A program made the position numbers and the translations under genes. Positions 15,546 through 22,492 of a DNA stretch of 24,275 nt are shown here, piece after piece. This DNA comes from CAG-791 sp964386925 (GTDB lineage: Bacteria; Bacillota; Clostridia; Lachnospirales; Lachnospiraceae): contig CAYLUU010000032.1 in NCBI GenBank assembly GCA_964386925.1, positions 1 to 24,275 of the forward strand, read 5' to 3'. The notes beneath the pieces were generated by a model. It did not search any database, was not told the origin of the DNA, and saw only the letters and a list, made by a program, of their open reading frames with translations. The number at the start of each line of letters is the position of its first letter. Position 1 is the first letter of the stretch.

Positions 15546-16586
15546 ATGACTTATCAGGAGATGCTCGCTAACGCGCGGACCTGCAGCGGTCCGTACTGCA
15601 AGGTCTGTCCTGTCTGCAACGGACGTGCCTGCGGCTCGCAGATGCCAGGTCCCGGCTCAAAGGGAACCGGGGATGTAGCGGTCCGCAATTATGAAGCATG
15701 GCAGAAGGTCCGTGTGAACATGAATACCATCGCTGAGAACAAAAAGCCGGACACCAGCTTCTCGTTCTTCGGACGGACGCTTTCCATTCCGGTTATGGCC
15801 GGCCCTGTAGGCGCAGTTAAACTGCATTATGGTGAGAAATACACAGACGTCGAATACAATAATATCCTCGTTCCTGCTGCCGCCAATGCCGGCATCATCG
15901 CCTTTACCGGCGATGGCTCGGACCCTGGTGTTGTAAAGGCAGCTACTGCGTCCATTCGTGATAACGACGGCGTCGGTGTTCCCACCATCAAGCCCTGGGA
16001 TATCCAAACCCTTCAGGAGAAGTTCGCACTGGTAGAGCAGTCCAATTGTTTTGCCGTTGCAATGGACGTAGACGCCGCAGGTCTCCCCTTCCTGCAGGGG
16101 CTTACGCCGCCTGCCGGCAGTAAGACAGTGAGGGAGCTTTGCGAGGTTATTCAGAAGTCCGGCAAGCCGTTCCTGATTAAGGGAGTTATGACCGTTCGCG
16201 GTGCTCTGGATGCACTGGAAGCCGGTGCCTCCGGCATCATTGTCTCCAATCACGGCGGCCGCGTACAGGACCAGACACCGTCTACTGCAGAGGTTCTGGA
16301 GGAAATCGTCGACGCCGTTGCCGGCCGCATGATGGTACTCGTGGACGGCGGAATCCGCACCGGTGTCGATGTCTTCAAGGCCCTGGCTCTTGGTGCTGAT
16401 GCCGTGCTCATCGCGCGTCCCTATGTAACAGCCGTATACGGCGGCGGTGCGGAAGGCGTTAAAGTCCTCACGGACAAGCTGCAGAATGAGCTTGCCACCA
16501 CCATGCAGATGTGCGGCGTCTCATCTTTGAAGGAAATTACACGTGACTGCCTGCACAAGCCCTACAGTCAGTACATTCGGTTCTGA
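15546..16586 (+). CDS. FMN-dependent alpha-hydroxy-acid oxidase/dehydrogenase-like protein with Cys-rich N-terminus
   Basis: This 346-residue TIM-barrel flavoprotein belongs to the FMN-dependent alpha-hydroxy-acid dehydrogenase family, whose members oxidise acids such as lactate or glycolate. Active-site stretches are present: FLIKGVMT (FMN-contact Lys), IIVSNHGGRVQD (catalytic His and substrate-binding Arg), LVDGGIRTGVDVFKALALGADAVLIARP (phosphate-binding region). The N-terminus is unusual, with five Cys in CX4CX2CX2CX4C (C13, C18, C21, C24, C29), suggesting a metal or iron-sulfur site that classic lactate oxidases lack. The ATG has AGGAGG 7-8 bases upstream. It is the only plus-strand gene, divergent from groES and convergent with phnX. 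The precise substrate cannot be told from the sequence; a hydroxy-acid oxidase label is by family only. Confidence 0.85.
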   Translation: MTYQEMLANARTCSGPYCKVCPVCNGRACGSQMPGPGSKGTGDVAVRNYEAWQKVRVNMNTIAENKKPDTSFSFFGRTLSIPVMAGPVGAVKLHYGEKYTDVEYNNILVPAAANAGIIAFTGDGSDPGVVKAATASIRDNDGVGVPTIKPWDIQTLQEKFALVEQSNCFAVAMDVDAAGLPFLQGLTPPAGSKTVRELCEVIQKSGKPFLIKGVMTVRGALDALEAGASGIIVSNHGGRVQDQTPSTAEVLEEIVDAVAGRMMVLVDGGIRTGVDVFKALALGADAVLIARPYVTAVYGGGAEGVKVLTDKLQNELATTMQMCGVSSLKEITRDCLHKPYSQYIRF

Positions 16587-16617
16587 GAATCCCAGACAAG
16601 TGTGAGCAGCAAATTTT

Positions 16618-16657
16618 AAAAAAAAGAGAGAAGCAGGCAGACTGCTTCTCTCTTTTT
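16618..16657. terminator. bidirectional intrinsic terminator between the FMN gene and phnX
   Basis: A perfect 16-bp stem (16621-16636 with 16642-16657) encloses a 5-base loop. The plus strand ends in CTCTCTTTTTC, and the minus strand runs into eight T (16618-16625). It can therefore end both the plus-strand gene and the convergent phosphonate operon. Confidence 0.93.
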
Positions 16658-16742
16658 CTTTCATCATCACACCAGTACAGCGTTTGCAAAATAACCAACC
16701 AGATTACGTAGAACGATTTTCGTAGAGTACGTGTCTAATAGG

Positions 16743-17519
16743 TTATTCGTTTTCTTCGATCCAACCCGGAAGCTGTTCCAGCGAATCGATGACGGCATCT
16801 GCTCCGGCATCCAGGAATATTTTCCGTGCCTTTTCCTTGGCTGTTTCCTTCTCCTCTGCAGACAACGCTTCATATTCCTCAAACGTATATCCCATCACTG
16901 AGCTGCCTTCCAGAACGCCAAGGGATCGTACCCCCGCAGCTTTTCCTTCTTGGATATCCGCCACAGTATCGCCGACCTTCACTACATTCTCCACAGAAGG
17001 AATCTGGAAATGTGCCATATTGTTAAAGATCATGTACGGATACGGGCGTCCCATTCCGTCTGCGCTGTCGGGGCTTACCCAATAGTCCGGTGCATAGCCC
17101 TGCTCTGCTGCCTTCGGAACTACAATCGCCATCATTTTGTCTGTGTAGCCGGTAGTAGAGCCAATTGCAATTCCTTTGTCCCGGAGCTCTTTCACCGCTT
17201 CGAGTACACCGGGCTTTGGCGTCGCATACATCTCAAGACTCTCCAGTAGGGAGGCCTCGAACACGCCGTAAATTTTCTCCACTGCATCCTGATCCGGCAC
17301 ACTGCCCTGCAGACTCTCCCACTGTTCACGCAGGCGAGGCATCTCCAGCATCGTGCGGATATGATCTCGTTTCAGTTTCCCCATCGGCGCACGGATCTCG
17401 TCTACCGTCGGAGTCAGCCCGAATTTACCGAAGGCAATGGCGAACGCATTGACCGGTGCAAAGGAGCCGTAATCAACCGTCGTTCCCGCCCAGTCCAGAA
17501 TCACCAGCTGTGTCTTCAT
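16743..17519 (-). CDS. phnX: phosphonoacetaldehyde hydrolase (phosphonatase)
   Basis: PhnX cleaves the carbon-phosphorus bond of phosphonoacetaldehyde, giving acetaldehyde and phosphate. It is a HAD-superfamily enzyme of 258 residues. LDWAGTTVDYG contains the nucleophile D9. PMGKLKRDHI holds K50, which corresponds to the Schiff-base lysine of the cap domain. GSTTGYT is HAD motif II, and VKVGDTVADIQEG is the metal-binding motif IV region. Its ATG overlaps the phnW stop (ATGA at 17516-17519), with GGAGG inside the end of phnW, so translation is coupled. Supplying PhnX from the same transcript as PhnW lets the reactive aldehyde be used at once. Confidence 0.97.
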   Translation of the reverse strand: MKTQLVILDWAGTTVDYGSFAPVNAFAIAFGKFGLTPTVDEIRAPMGKLKRDHIRTMLEMPRLREQWESLQGSVPDQDAVEKIYGVFEASLLESLEMYATPKPGVLEAVKELRDKGIAIGSTTGYTDKMMAIVVPKAAEQGYAPDYWVSPDSADGMGRPYPYMIFNNMAHFQIPSVENVVKVGDTVADIQEGKAAGVRSLGVLEGSSVMGYTFEEYEALSAEEKETAKEKARKIFLDAGADAVIDSLEQLPGWIEENE

Positions 17520-18616
17520 GCCTTTGCCTCCTGCAGAAAATCGCTCATAATGCCGTAGAGTTTCTCAATATCCTCCGGGTAAATCTCTCCAATATTGCCC
17601 ACGCGGAAGGTCTCCGCCTCCATCACCTTGCCGGGATAGAGTACGTATCCATGTTCCTTCACATACAGGTACATCTGCTGAAAGGTGAACGTCGCTCCCT
17701 CCGGATAATAGAACGTCGTGATAATCGGGCCCTGTACAGACGGATCCAGATACGGCCGGAAGCCCAGCTCCGAAAAACGCTTCGCAAGGAGCTTCTGATT
17801 TTCCTGATATCTGGCATTGCGTGCTGCAATACCGCCTTCCTTCTGCAGTTCCTTCAGCGCCTGTGCAAAAGCGAGTACCACATGTGTCGGCGATGTGAAG
17901 CGCCATTTTCCGTCCGCCTCCATCGTCTTCCACTGATCATACAGATCCAGTGCAAGCGAACGGGCCTTGCCATTGCTGGCCTCGAGCTCGTCTTTTTTGG
18001 CCAGAATAAATGCGAATCCCGGAACGCCCTGAATGCACTTATTAGCACTGGAAATCATGAAGTCAATTCCGTATTCCTTCATCGGGATCTTCATGCCGCC
18101 GAAGGTGGACATGGCATCCACGATGAAAATTTTCCCTGCTGCTTTTACTACCTTGCCGACAGCCTCGATATCATTCAGGATTCCACTGGTGGTTTCACCG
18201 TGTACGATCGACACATGCGTGATGGAAGGATCCTTTTTCAGAAAATCTGCAATCACGGCAGGATCCGGACGCTTGTCAAAATCCTGCTGGTAGAGCGTAA
18301 ATTCAATTCCTGCGTGGCGGCAGATTTCGGCCATGCGCAGTCCGTATGCTCCGTTTGCAGCAATGAGCAGCTTCTCCTTGCTGCCGATGACACTGGTCAG
18401 TACCGACTCTACGCCAAAGGAACCGCTGCCCTGCATGAGCACAGCCGTGTACTCCGGAGCCGACACTTCTGCAAGCTCCAGGAGCTCTTTGCGAATCCAC
18501 TGAGTAATCTGTTTGTAATCATCATCCCAGGTGCAGTGATCAAAGAGCATAACCTCTTTTACGGTATCCGTTGTCGTCAGCGGCCCAGGGGTGAGAAGTT
18601 TATACGAATGATTCAT
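17516..18616 (-). CDS. phnW: 2-aminoethylphosphonate--pyruvate transaminase
   Basis: PhnW transfers the amino group of 2-aminoethylphosphonate to pyruvate, forming phosphonoacetaldehyde and alanine. The 366-residue protein is a class V PLP aminotransferase. It shows LLTPGPLTTTDTV at the start, MQGSGSFGVESVL, VHGETTSGILND, the PLP-pyridine Asp in VDAMS (D167) and the PLP lysine K193 in SSANKCIQGVPGF. AGGAGAG lies about 10 bases before the ATG. It follows the binding-protein gene by 50 bp, overlaps phnX by four bases and sits in a dedicated AEP import-and-use operon. Confidence 0.97.
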   Translation of the reverse strand: MNHSYKLLTPGPLTTTDTVKEVMLFDHCTWDDDYKQITQWIRKELLELAEVSAPEYTAVLMQGSGSFGVESVLTSVIGSKEKLLIAANGAYGLRMAEICRHAGIEFTLYQQDFDKRPDPAVIADFLKKDPSITHVSIVHGETTSGILNDIEAVGKVVKAAGKIFIVDAMSTFGGMKIPMKEYGIDFMISSANKCIQGVPGFAFILAKKDELEASNGKARSLALDLYDQWKTMEADGKWRFTSPTHVVLAFAQALKELQKEGGIAARNARYQENQKLLAKRFSELGFRPYLDPSVQGPIITTFYYPEGATFTFQQMYLYVKEHGYVLYPGKVMEAETFRVGNIGEIYPEDIEKLYGIMSDFLQEAKA

Positions 18617-18666
18617 TTTCTGTTCTCTCCTGTCATTGGTAATACTTATTTGGCTGGTAACGAAGC

Positions 18667-19749
18667 TCAGGGCTTAGCTGCCTCAGAGATCGCCACATGC
18701 TCCTCATACAGTTCAAACGTCAGAGGCTCTGAGAAGGTCTTCGGATATGCAGACTTGTTCTCGCTGTCAGAACTCTCTCCCTCGTACAGAGCATTCGGAT
18801 AATACTCCTGCAGCTCGGCGCGGCCGTTCTCGATGATGCACTGCGCCATCTCCATTGCCAGAGCATTCGTAGAATCTCCCTTATCAATCACAGCAACCGA
18901 CTCGGTCAGTGAGAAGTTGCCTTCCGTAGGATCCACATAATCGATCGGAAGACCTTCCGCCTTAGCTGCAACTGCCTGATGGCGAAGGCCAAAACCAATT
19001 GCAACCTCTCCAGCCTCACACAGCTTCAAAGGTGCTGAGCCTGAGGATTCGATGTGATCCCCTGCGTTGGTATAAATATCATGCAGAATTGTCTGTGCTT
19101 CCTCTTCTCCGTACTCCGAAACCAGAGCCTGCAGAAGCAGCCATGCCGTTGAGGAGGACTGTACATCTGTAATCGCAAGATACCCGGAGTATGTCGGATC
19201 TGCCAGATCCTTCAGGCAGGTAGGAGTGGGCAGATTGTTCTCCTCCATCAGCTCGGTATTGAGGATAATTGCACCCTCCTGCGAGGTAATGGGCGCCGTG
19301 TAATCCGGGACCTCTGTCAACGTATTCACGTCAAAGGTCAGCGGCAGGAACATATCGTTCTGATCCTGTGCACTCTGCAGATAGAAGGTGCTCATCGTCA
19401 CCATGTCTGCCTCAATGTTCGTTCCCTCTGCCAGAAGTTTGCCGCCCAGCTCCGACGTTCCGAATGTCTGGAACACATATTGTCCCTCATATCCGTTGTT
19501 GTTCAGAGCGTTTGTCATAGCCGTGATGGCTTCATCATCAGCATTGGAATAAATAATGACCTGTTCCGTGCTGCCAGTGCTGGCTGCGGTGTCAGTATTT
19601 TCTGTCTCCGCTCCTGCTGCTTCCGCCGTTTCAGCTGTTGTCGCTGCCGTTGTCGTTGTTTCCTGTTCAGACGAGCTGCCGCAGCCAGTCATCATTGCCG
19701 CAGCCATTACTGCAGCAAGTCCCAATGCAGTTACCTTCTTACGTCTCAT
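18667..19749 (-). CDS. ABC transporter substrate-binding lipoprotein, probably for 2-aminoethylphosphonate
   Basis: This 360-residue extracellular binding protein captures the ligand and delivers it to the permease. I start it at ATG 19747-19749, with GGGAG 8 bases upstream, because it then begins with a lipoprotein signal, MRRKKVTALGLAAVMAAAMM followed by TGC (lipobox, acylated C23) and a Ser/Thr/Glu-rich tether to about residue 60. The upstream in-frame start at 19881 would bury this signal and is rejected. The mature part (VIIYSNADDEAITAMTNAL) belongs to the iron/thiamine/phosphonate type (periplasmic binding protein-like II). The AEP ligand is inferred from phnW and phnX downstream. Close relatives bind ferric iron, so the ligand needs direct testing. 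Confidence 0.9.
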   Translation of the reverse strand: MRRKKVTALGLAAVMAAAMMTGCGSSSEQETTTTAATTAETAEAAGAETENTDTAASTGSTEQVIIYSNADDEAITAMTNALNNNGYEGQYVFQTFGTSELGGKLLAEGTNIEADMVTMSTFYLQSAQDQNDMFLPLTFDVNTLTEVPDYTAPITSQEGAIILNTELMEENNLPTPTCLKDLADPTYSGYLAITDVQSSSTAWLLLQALVSEYGEEEAQTILHDIYTNAGDHIESSGSAPLKLCEAGEVAIGFGLRHQAVAAKAEGLPIDYVDPTEGNFSLTESVAVIDKGDSTNALAMEMAQCIIENGRAELQEYYPNALYEGESSDSENKSAYPKTFSEPLTFELYEEHVAISEAAKP

Positions 19750-19884
19750 CGTTTTTCTCCCTTTTTCATTCTCCTCTTGATACTTTCGTCTCCTCACCAA
19801 GACCCGCTGATCGGTCCCCCCTGCTTTCTTTCCTGCGGCGGATCCAGTCACAGAAAGGGCAGCAGTTCCGTACCAAATCATGGG

Positions 19885-21504
19885 CTAGGCGGTCTTGCAT
19901 CTATTGGAAAGCCAGTTGAATACGGCTCTTGCAAGCAAATTTGTGAACAGAATCAGCAGTGACAGAACGAACACCTCGTTATATTTGTTCACATACTGCA
20001 GCTGTTTGATTTTCGTTGTCAGAATCATCGTTCTGGCTCCGGCCAGGAAGATCAATGCGCTGATGGTCACCATGCCGTTGATGAAATAATAGCTGAACAC
20101 CTCGATCAGGCTCGAAGCCGCATTGGGCGTGACTACCCGCAGGATGGTTTTAAGCCAGTTGTCTCCCATGAGCATGGCCGTAGTTTCCCAGCCGGCATTC
20201 ATTTTGGAAAGCGAGTTCTTCATCATCAGGTACGGTGTCGAAAAATAATGCACGATGTTGCACAGCACCATCAGCGTCATGGTATTCTGCAATGATGATC
20301 CCGAAAAAGCGAACAGATACGCAAGACCCAGAACCATTCCCGGAATTGTACTGGTAATCAATGCAATGGCATCCACAATCTGCTTCGCCGCCCTTGGCAA
20401 AGAGCTGCGGGCCGTGATCAATGCTGCCCCATATGCGATCAGCGTACCGAAGGCCGCAGTCAAAAGCGTCATTTGCAGGGAATGCCAGTAAATCGTCTGC
20501 AGCTCACTGTCGGCGAAGACCGTCCGAAAATGTTCCCAGGTAAACTGCGTCTGATACGGCCAGTTCCGCACCAGCGGCACCACGAACAATACCGCAAAAA
20601 AGGCCGCCATAATGATCGCCAGCGCTCCGCCGGATACTCCCCATGCAGTGTCCCGCAGAGTGTTCGATTCCAATTCCGCACGGCTGATTCTGTCATAGCG
20701 AATGTTGAATCGTTCCAGCCAGTGCAGAAGGAGAATACTAAGTACCGACGGCAGCAGCATGATGACAGCAACGACCGCGCCGCGGTTGAAATCCGGCACG
20801 CCGCCCAGCATCTGGTTGTACAGAACCGTTGCAATCACATCGAATTTGCCGCCCACCGACGCCGGAATTCCGAAGTCCGTAAAGCATAGGAAGAACGCCT
20901 GAATCAAAGCCCCTGCCAGCGTTCCGAGGAGCGGACGCGCCACGGCAATCCAGAAAGTTGCCAGCGCACGATCTCCCATGGTCTTGGATACCACAATCGT
21001 CTTCTTATCCACATATTCCATTGTGTTGCAGACCAGGAGAAACGCTACCGGCGTAGTATAGATGACGTATCCCACCAGAAGGCCGCCAAAGCCATAAATA
21101 TTAAAGAGCTGATACCCCAGAAGTCGCGTAATCAAGCCTTGCTTGCCAAGGGAATAGATGATGGCAAATCCATACGTAATCGTCGGCAGATACATCGGCA
21201 GTGTCGCCATAATCTGCAGGAGCCGCTTCACTCCCTTCGGCAGCCTTGTGTAATAAATGCAATAGGCAAAAACAAAAGCCACCGCAACCGCCAGAACTGC
21301 TGCACAGATTGAAACCAGAAAGCTGTTGCCCAGTGCCTTTGTGAAGTTCTTCGTTGTGAAGACCTCAGCAAAATAGGAACCCGTGATGCCCTGTTCTCCC
21401 CAGAAGGATTTCACGAACAGCCTCACCACCGGCGCAGCAAGAAACAAGGCAAAGAAAACAGTAATGATCAGAAAAATGATTTTCAGCTCACGATTTTTAC
21501 GCAT
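19885..21504 (-). CDS. ABC transporter permease, two fused modules, probably for 2-aminoethylphosphonate
   Basis: This 539-residue membrane protein of about 12 TM segments has two binding-protein-dependent permease modules in one chain: residues ~1-265 and ~285-539. Coupling-loop stretches that contact the ATPase occur in both halves (around DRALATFWIAVARPLLG and MGDNWLKTILRVVTPNA). The layout is shared with FbpB/ThiP and with putative AEP permeases (PhnU2-like). The start MRKNRELKIIFLI is 6 bp after the ATPase stop, with AGGGTGA overlapping that stop. A 135-bp gap follows before the binding-protein gene. The AEP role is inferred from the operon. Confidence 0.93.
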   Translation of the reverse strand: MRKNRELKIIFLIITVFFALFLAAPVVRLFVKSFWGEQGITGSYFAEVFTTKNFTKALGNSFLVSICAAVLAVAVAFVFAYCIYYTRLPKGVKRLLQIMATLPMYLPTITYGFAIIYSLGKQGLITRLLGYQLFNIYGFGGLLVGYVIYTTPVAFLLVCNTMEYVDKKTIVVSKTMGDRALATFWIAVARPLLGTLAGALIQAFFLCFTDFGIPASVGGKFDVIATVLYNQMLGGVPDFNRGAVVAVIMLLPSVLSILLLHWLERFNIRYDRISRAELESNTLRDTAWGVSGGALAIIMAAFFAVLFVVPLVRNWPYQTQFTWEHFRTVFADSELQTIYWHSLQMTLLTAAFGTLIAYGAALITARSSLPRAAKQIVDAIALITSTIPGMVLGLAYLFAFSGSSLQNTMTLMVLCNIVHYFSTPYLMMKNSLSKMNAGWETTAMLMGDNWLKTILRVVTPNAASSLIEVFSYYFINGMVTISALIFLAGARTMILTTKIKQLQYVNKYNEVFVLSLLILFTNLLARAVFNWLSNRCKTA

Positions 21505-21510
21505 GCCACA

Positions 21511-22275
21511 TCACCCTGCTAATCCCATTGCCCGATCACCGAAGAGGGCGTAAATGTTGTTTCGCTTGATTTCCAGCTGATTCAGGATGAATTTTTCTAC
21601 GAATTCATCGGCAGGCTTCTGAATGATATCCGCCGGTTTGCCGTATTGCGCAATGCTGCCCTCGTGAATGATCAGTACCTTATCCGATAGCGTCAGCGCC
21701 TCTTCCGGATCATGTGTAACAATGATGGTCGTCAGATGATATTCTCTTGCAATTGTCTTGATACGGTCCTTGATCGACTCTTTAATAACGCCGTCCAATG
21801 CAGAAAGAGGCTCATCGAGCAGAAGGATTCTCGGCTTCATCACCATGGTTCTTGCCAGTGCCACACGCTGCTTCTGTCCGCCGGAGAGCTGGTCGACGCG
21901 CTTATTCAGATGGTCCTTCAGCTCCAGAAGTGAAATCAACTCTTCCACCTCCTGCGGCGTGGATATATTCGGCTTGTTCTTCAGGCCATAGCTGATGTTC
22001 TGCGCAACATTCAGATTCGGAAAGAGCGCGTAATCCTGGAACACAATGTTAAATCCCCGCTTCTCCATCGGCGCATTCGTCAGATCCTCTCCATCGCAGA
22101 CGATCGTACCCTGATCCGCCCGCACAATACCCAGAATCAGGTTCAGCAGCGTTGTCTTCCCGCATCCGGACGGTCCCAGAATCGAAACAATTTCTCCGTC
22201 CTCCACCTGAATGGAAATGTCCTTCAATACCGGCGTTCCGTCGAATGACTTCTGAATGTGGTTCAGCTCCAGCAT
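21511..22275 (-). CDS. ABC transporter ATP-binding protein, probably for 2-aminoethylphosphonate
   Basis: This 254-residue cytoplasmic ATPase drives the importer. All motifs are present: Walker A GPSGCGKT (34-41), Q-loop Q80, signature LSGGQKQRVALART (130-143), Walker B ILLLDEP (150-156), D-loop SALD and H-loop H188. It ends soon after the nucleotide-binding domain and lacks the C-terminal TOBE region of longer relatives. AAGGAG lies about 8 bases before the ATG. It is the first gene of the AEP operon, following a 217-bp gap that contains the clpB terminator. I found no convincing sigma-A promoter or operator there. Confidence 0.93.
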   Translation of the reverse strand: MLELNHIQKSFDGTPVLKDISIQVEDGEIVSILGPSGCGKTTLLNLILGIVRADQGTIVCDGEDLTNAPMEKRGFNIVFQDYALFPNLNVAQNISYGLKNKPNISTPQEVEELISLLELKDHLNKRVDQLSGGQKQRVALARTMVMKPRILLLDEPLSALDGVIKESIKDRIKTIAREYHLTTIIVTHDPEEALTLSDKVLIIHEGSIAQYGKPADIIQKPADEFVEKFILNQLEIKRNNIYALFGDRAMGLAG

Positions 22276-22370
22276 ATCTTCTGCTCCTTCTTTGTTGTCA
22301 TTTTCTTAACTTCGACACAGTCTAGCAGGACAATGTAAGCGTTCTTATTTCCTTTCTGCAAAACTTCTGT

Positions 22371-22403
22371 AAAAAAAGGACTGCCCCAACCGGGACAGTC
22401 CTT
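22371..22403 (-). terminator. intrinsic terminator after clpB
   Basis: AAGGACTG (22376-22383) pairs with CAGTCCTT (22396-22403), with a further CCC/GGG inside around a short loop. On the minus strand the stem is followed by seven T (22371-22377). It separates clpB from the AEP operon. The ~90 bp between it and the clpB stop contain nothing recognisable. Confidence 0.9.
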
Positions 22404-22492
22404 CCATTCGCTTTCCAGATAAGCTGCAGCAGACGTATATTTAAGAAATTTACCTGCGTCTCACCTTCGGCATCACTTACCTCCACAGATAT

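Noticed and set aside
16667..16882. Minus-strand 71-codon frame overlapping the end of phnX
   Set aside because: It is basic and low in family-like features, and lies in another frame over phnX.
17456..18802. Plus-strand open frame of 448 codons antisense to phnW
   Set aside because: PhnW is certain on the minus strand; the opposite frame has no motif and runs across gene borders.
19746..19769. Seven-codon frame (MKKGEKR) whose stop overlaps the binding-protein ATG
   Set aside because: The purine-rich site before its ATG is too close (1-2 bases) for good initiation, and AAGGGAG inside it is simply the binding-protein ribosome site.
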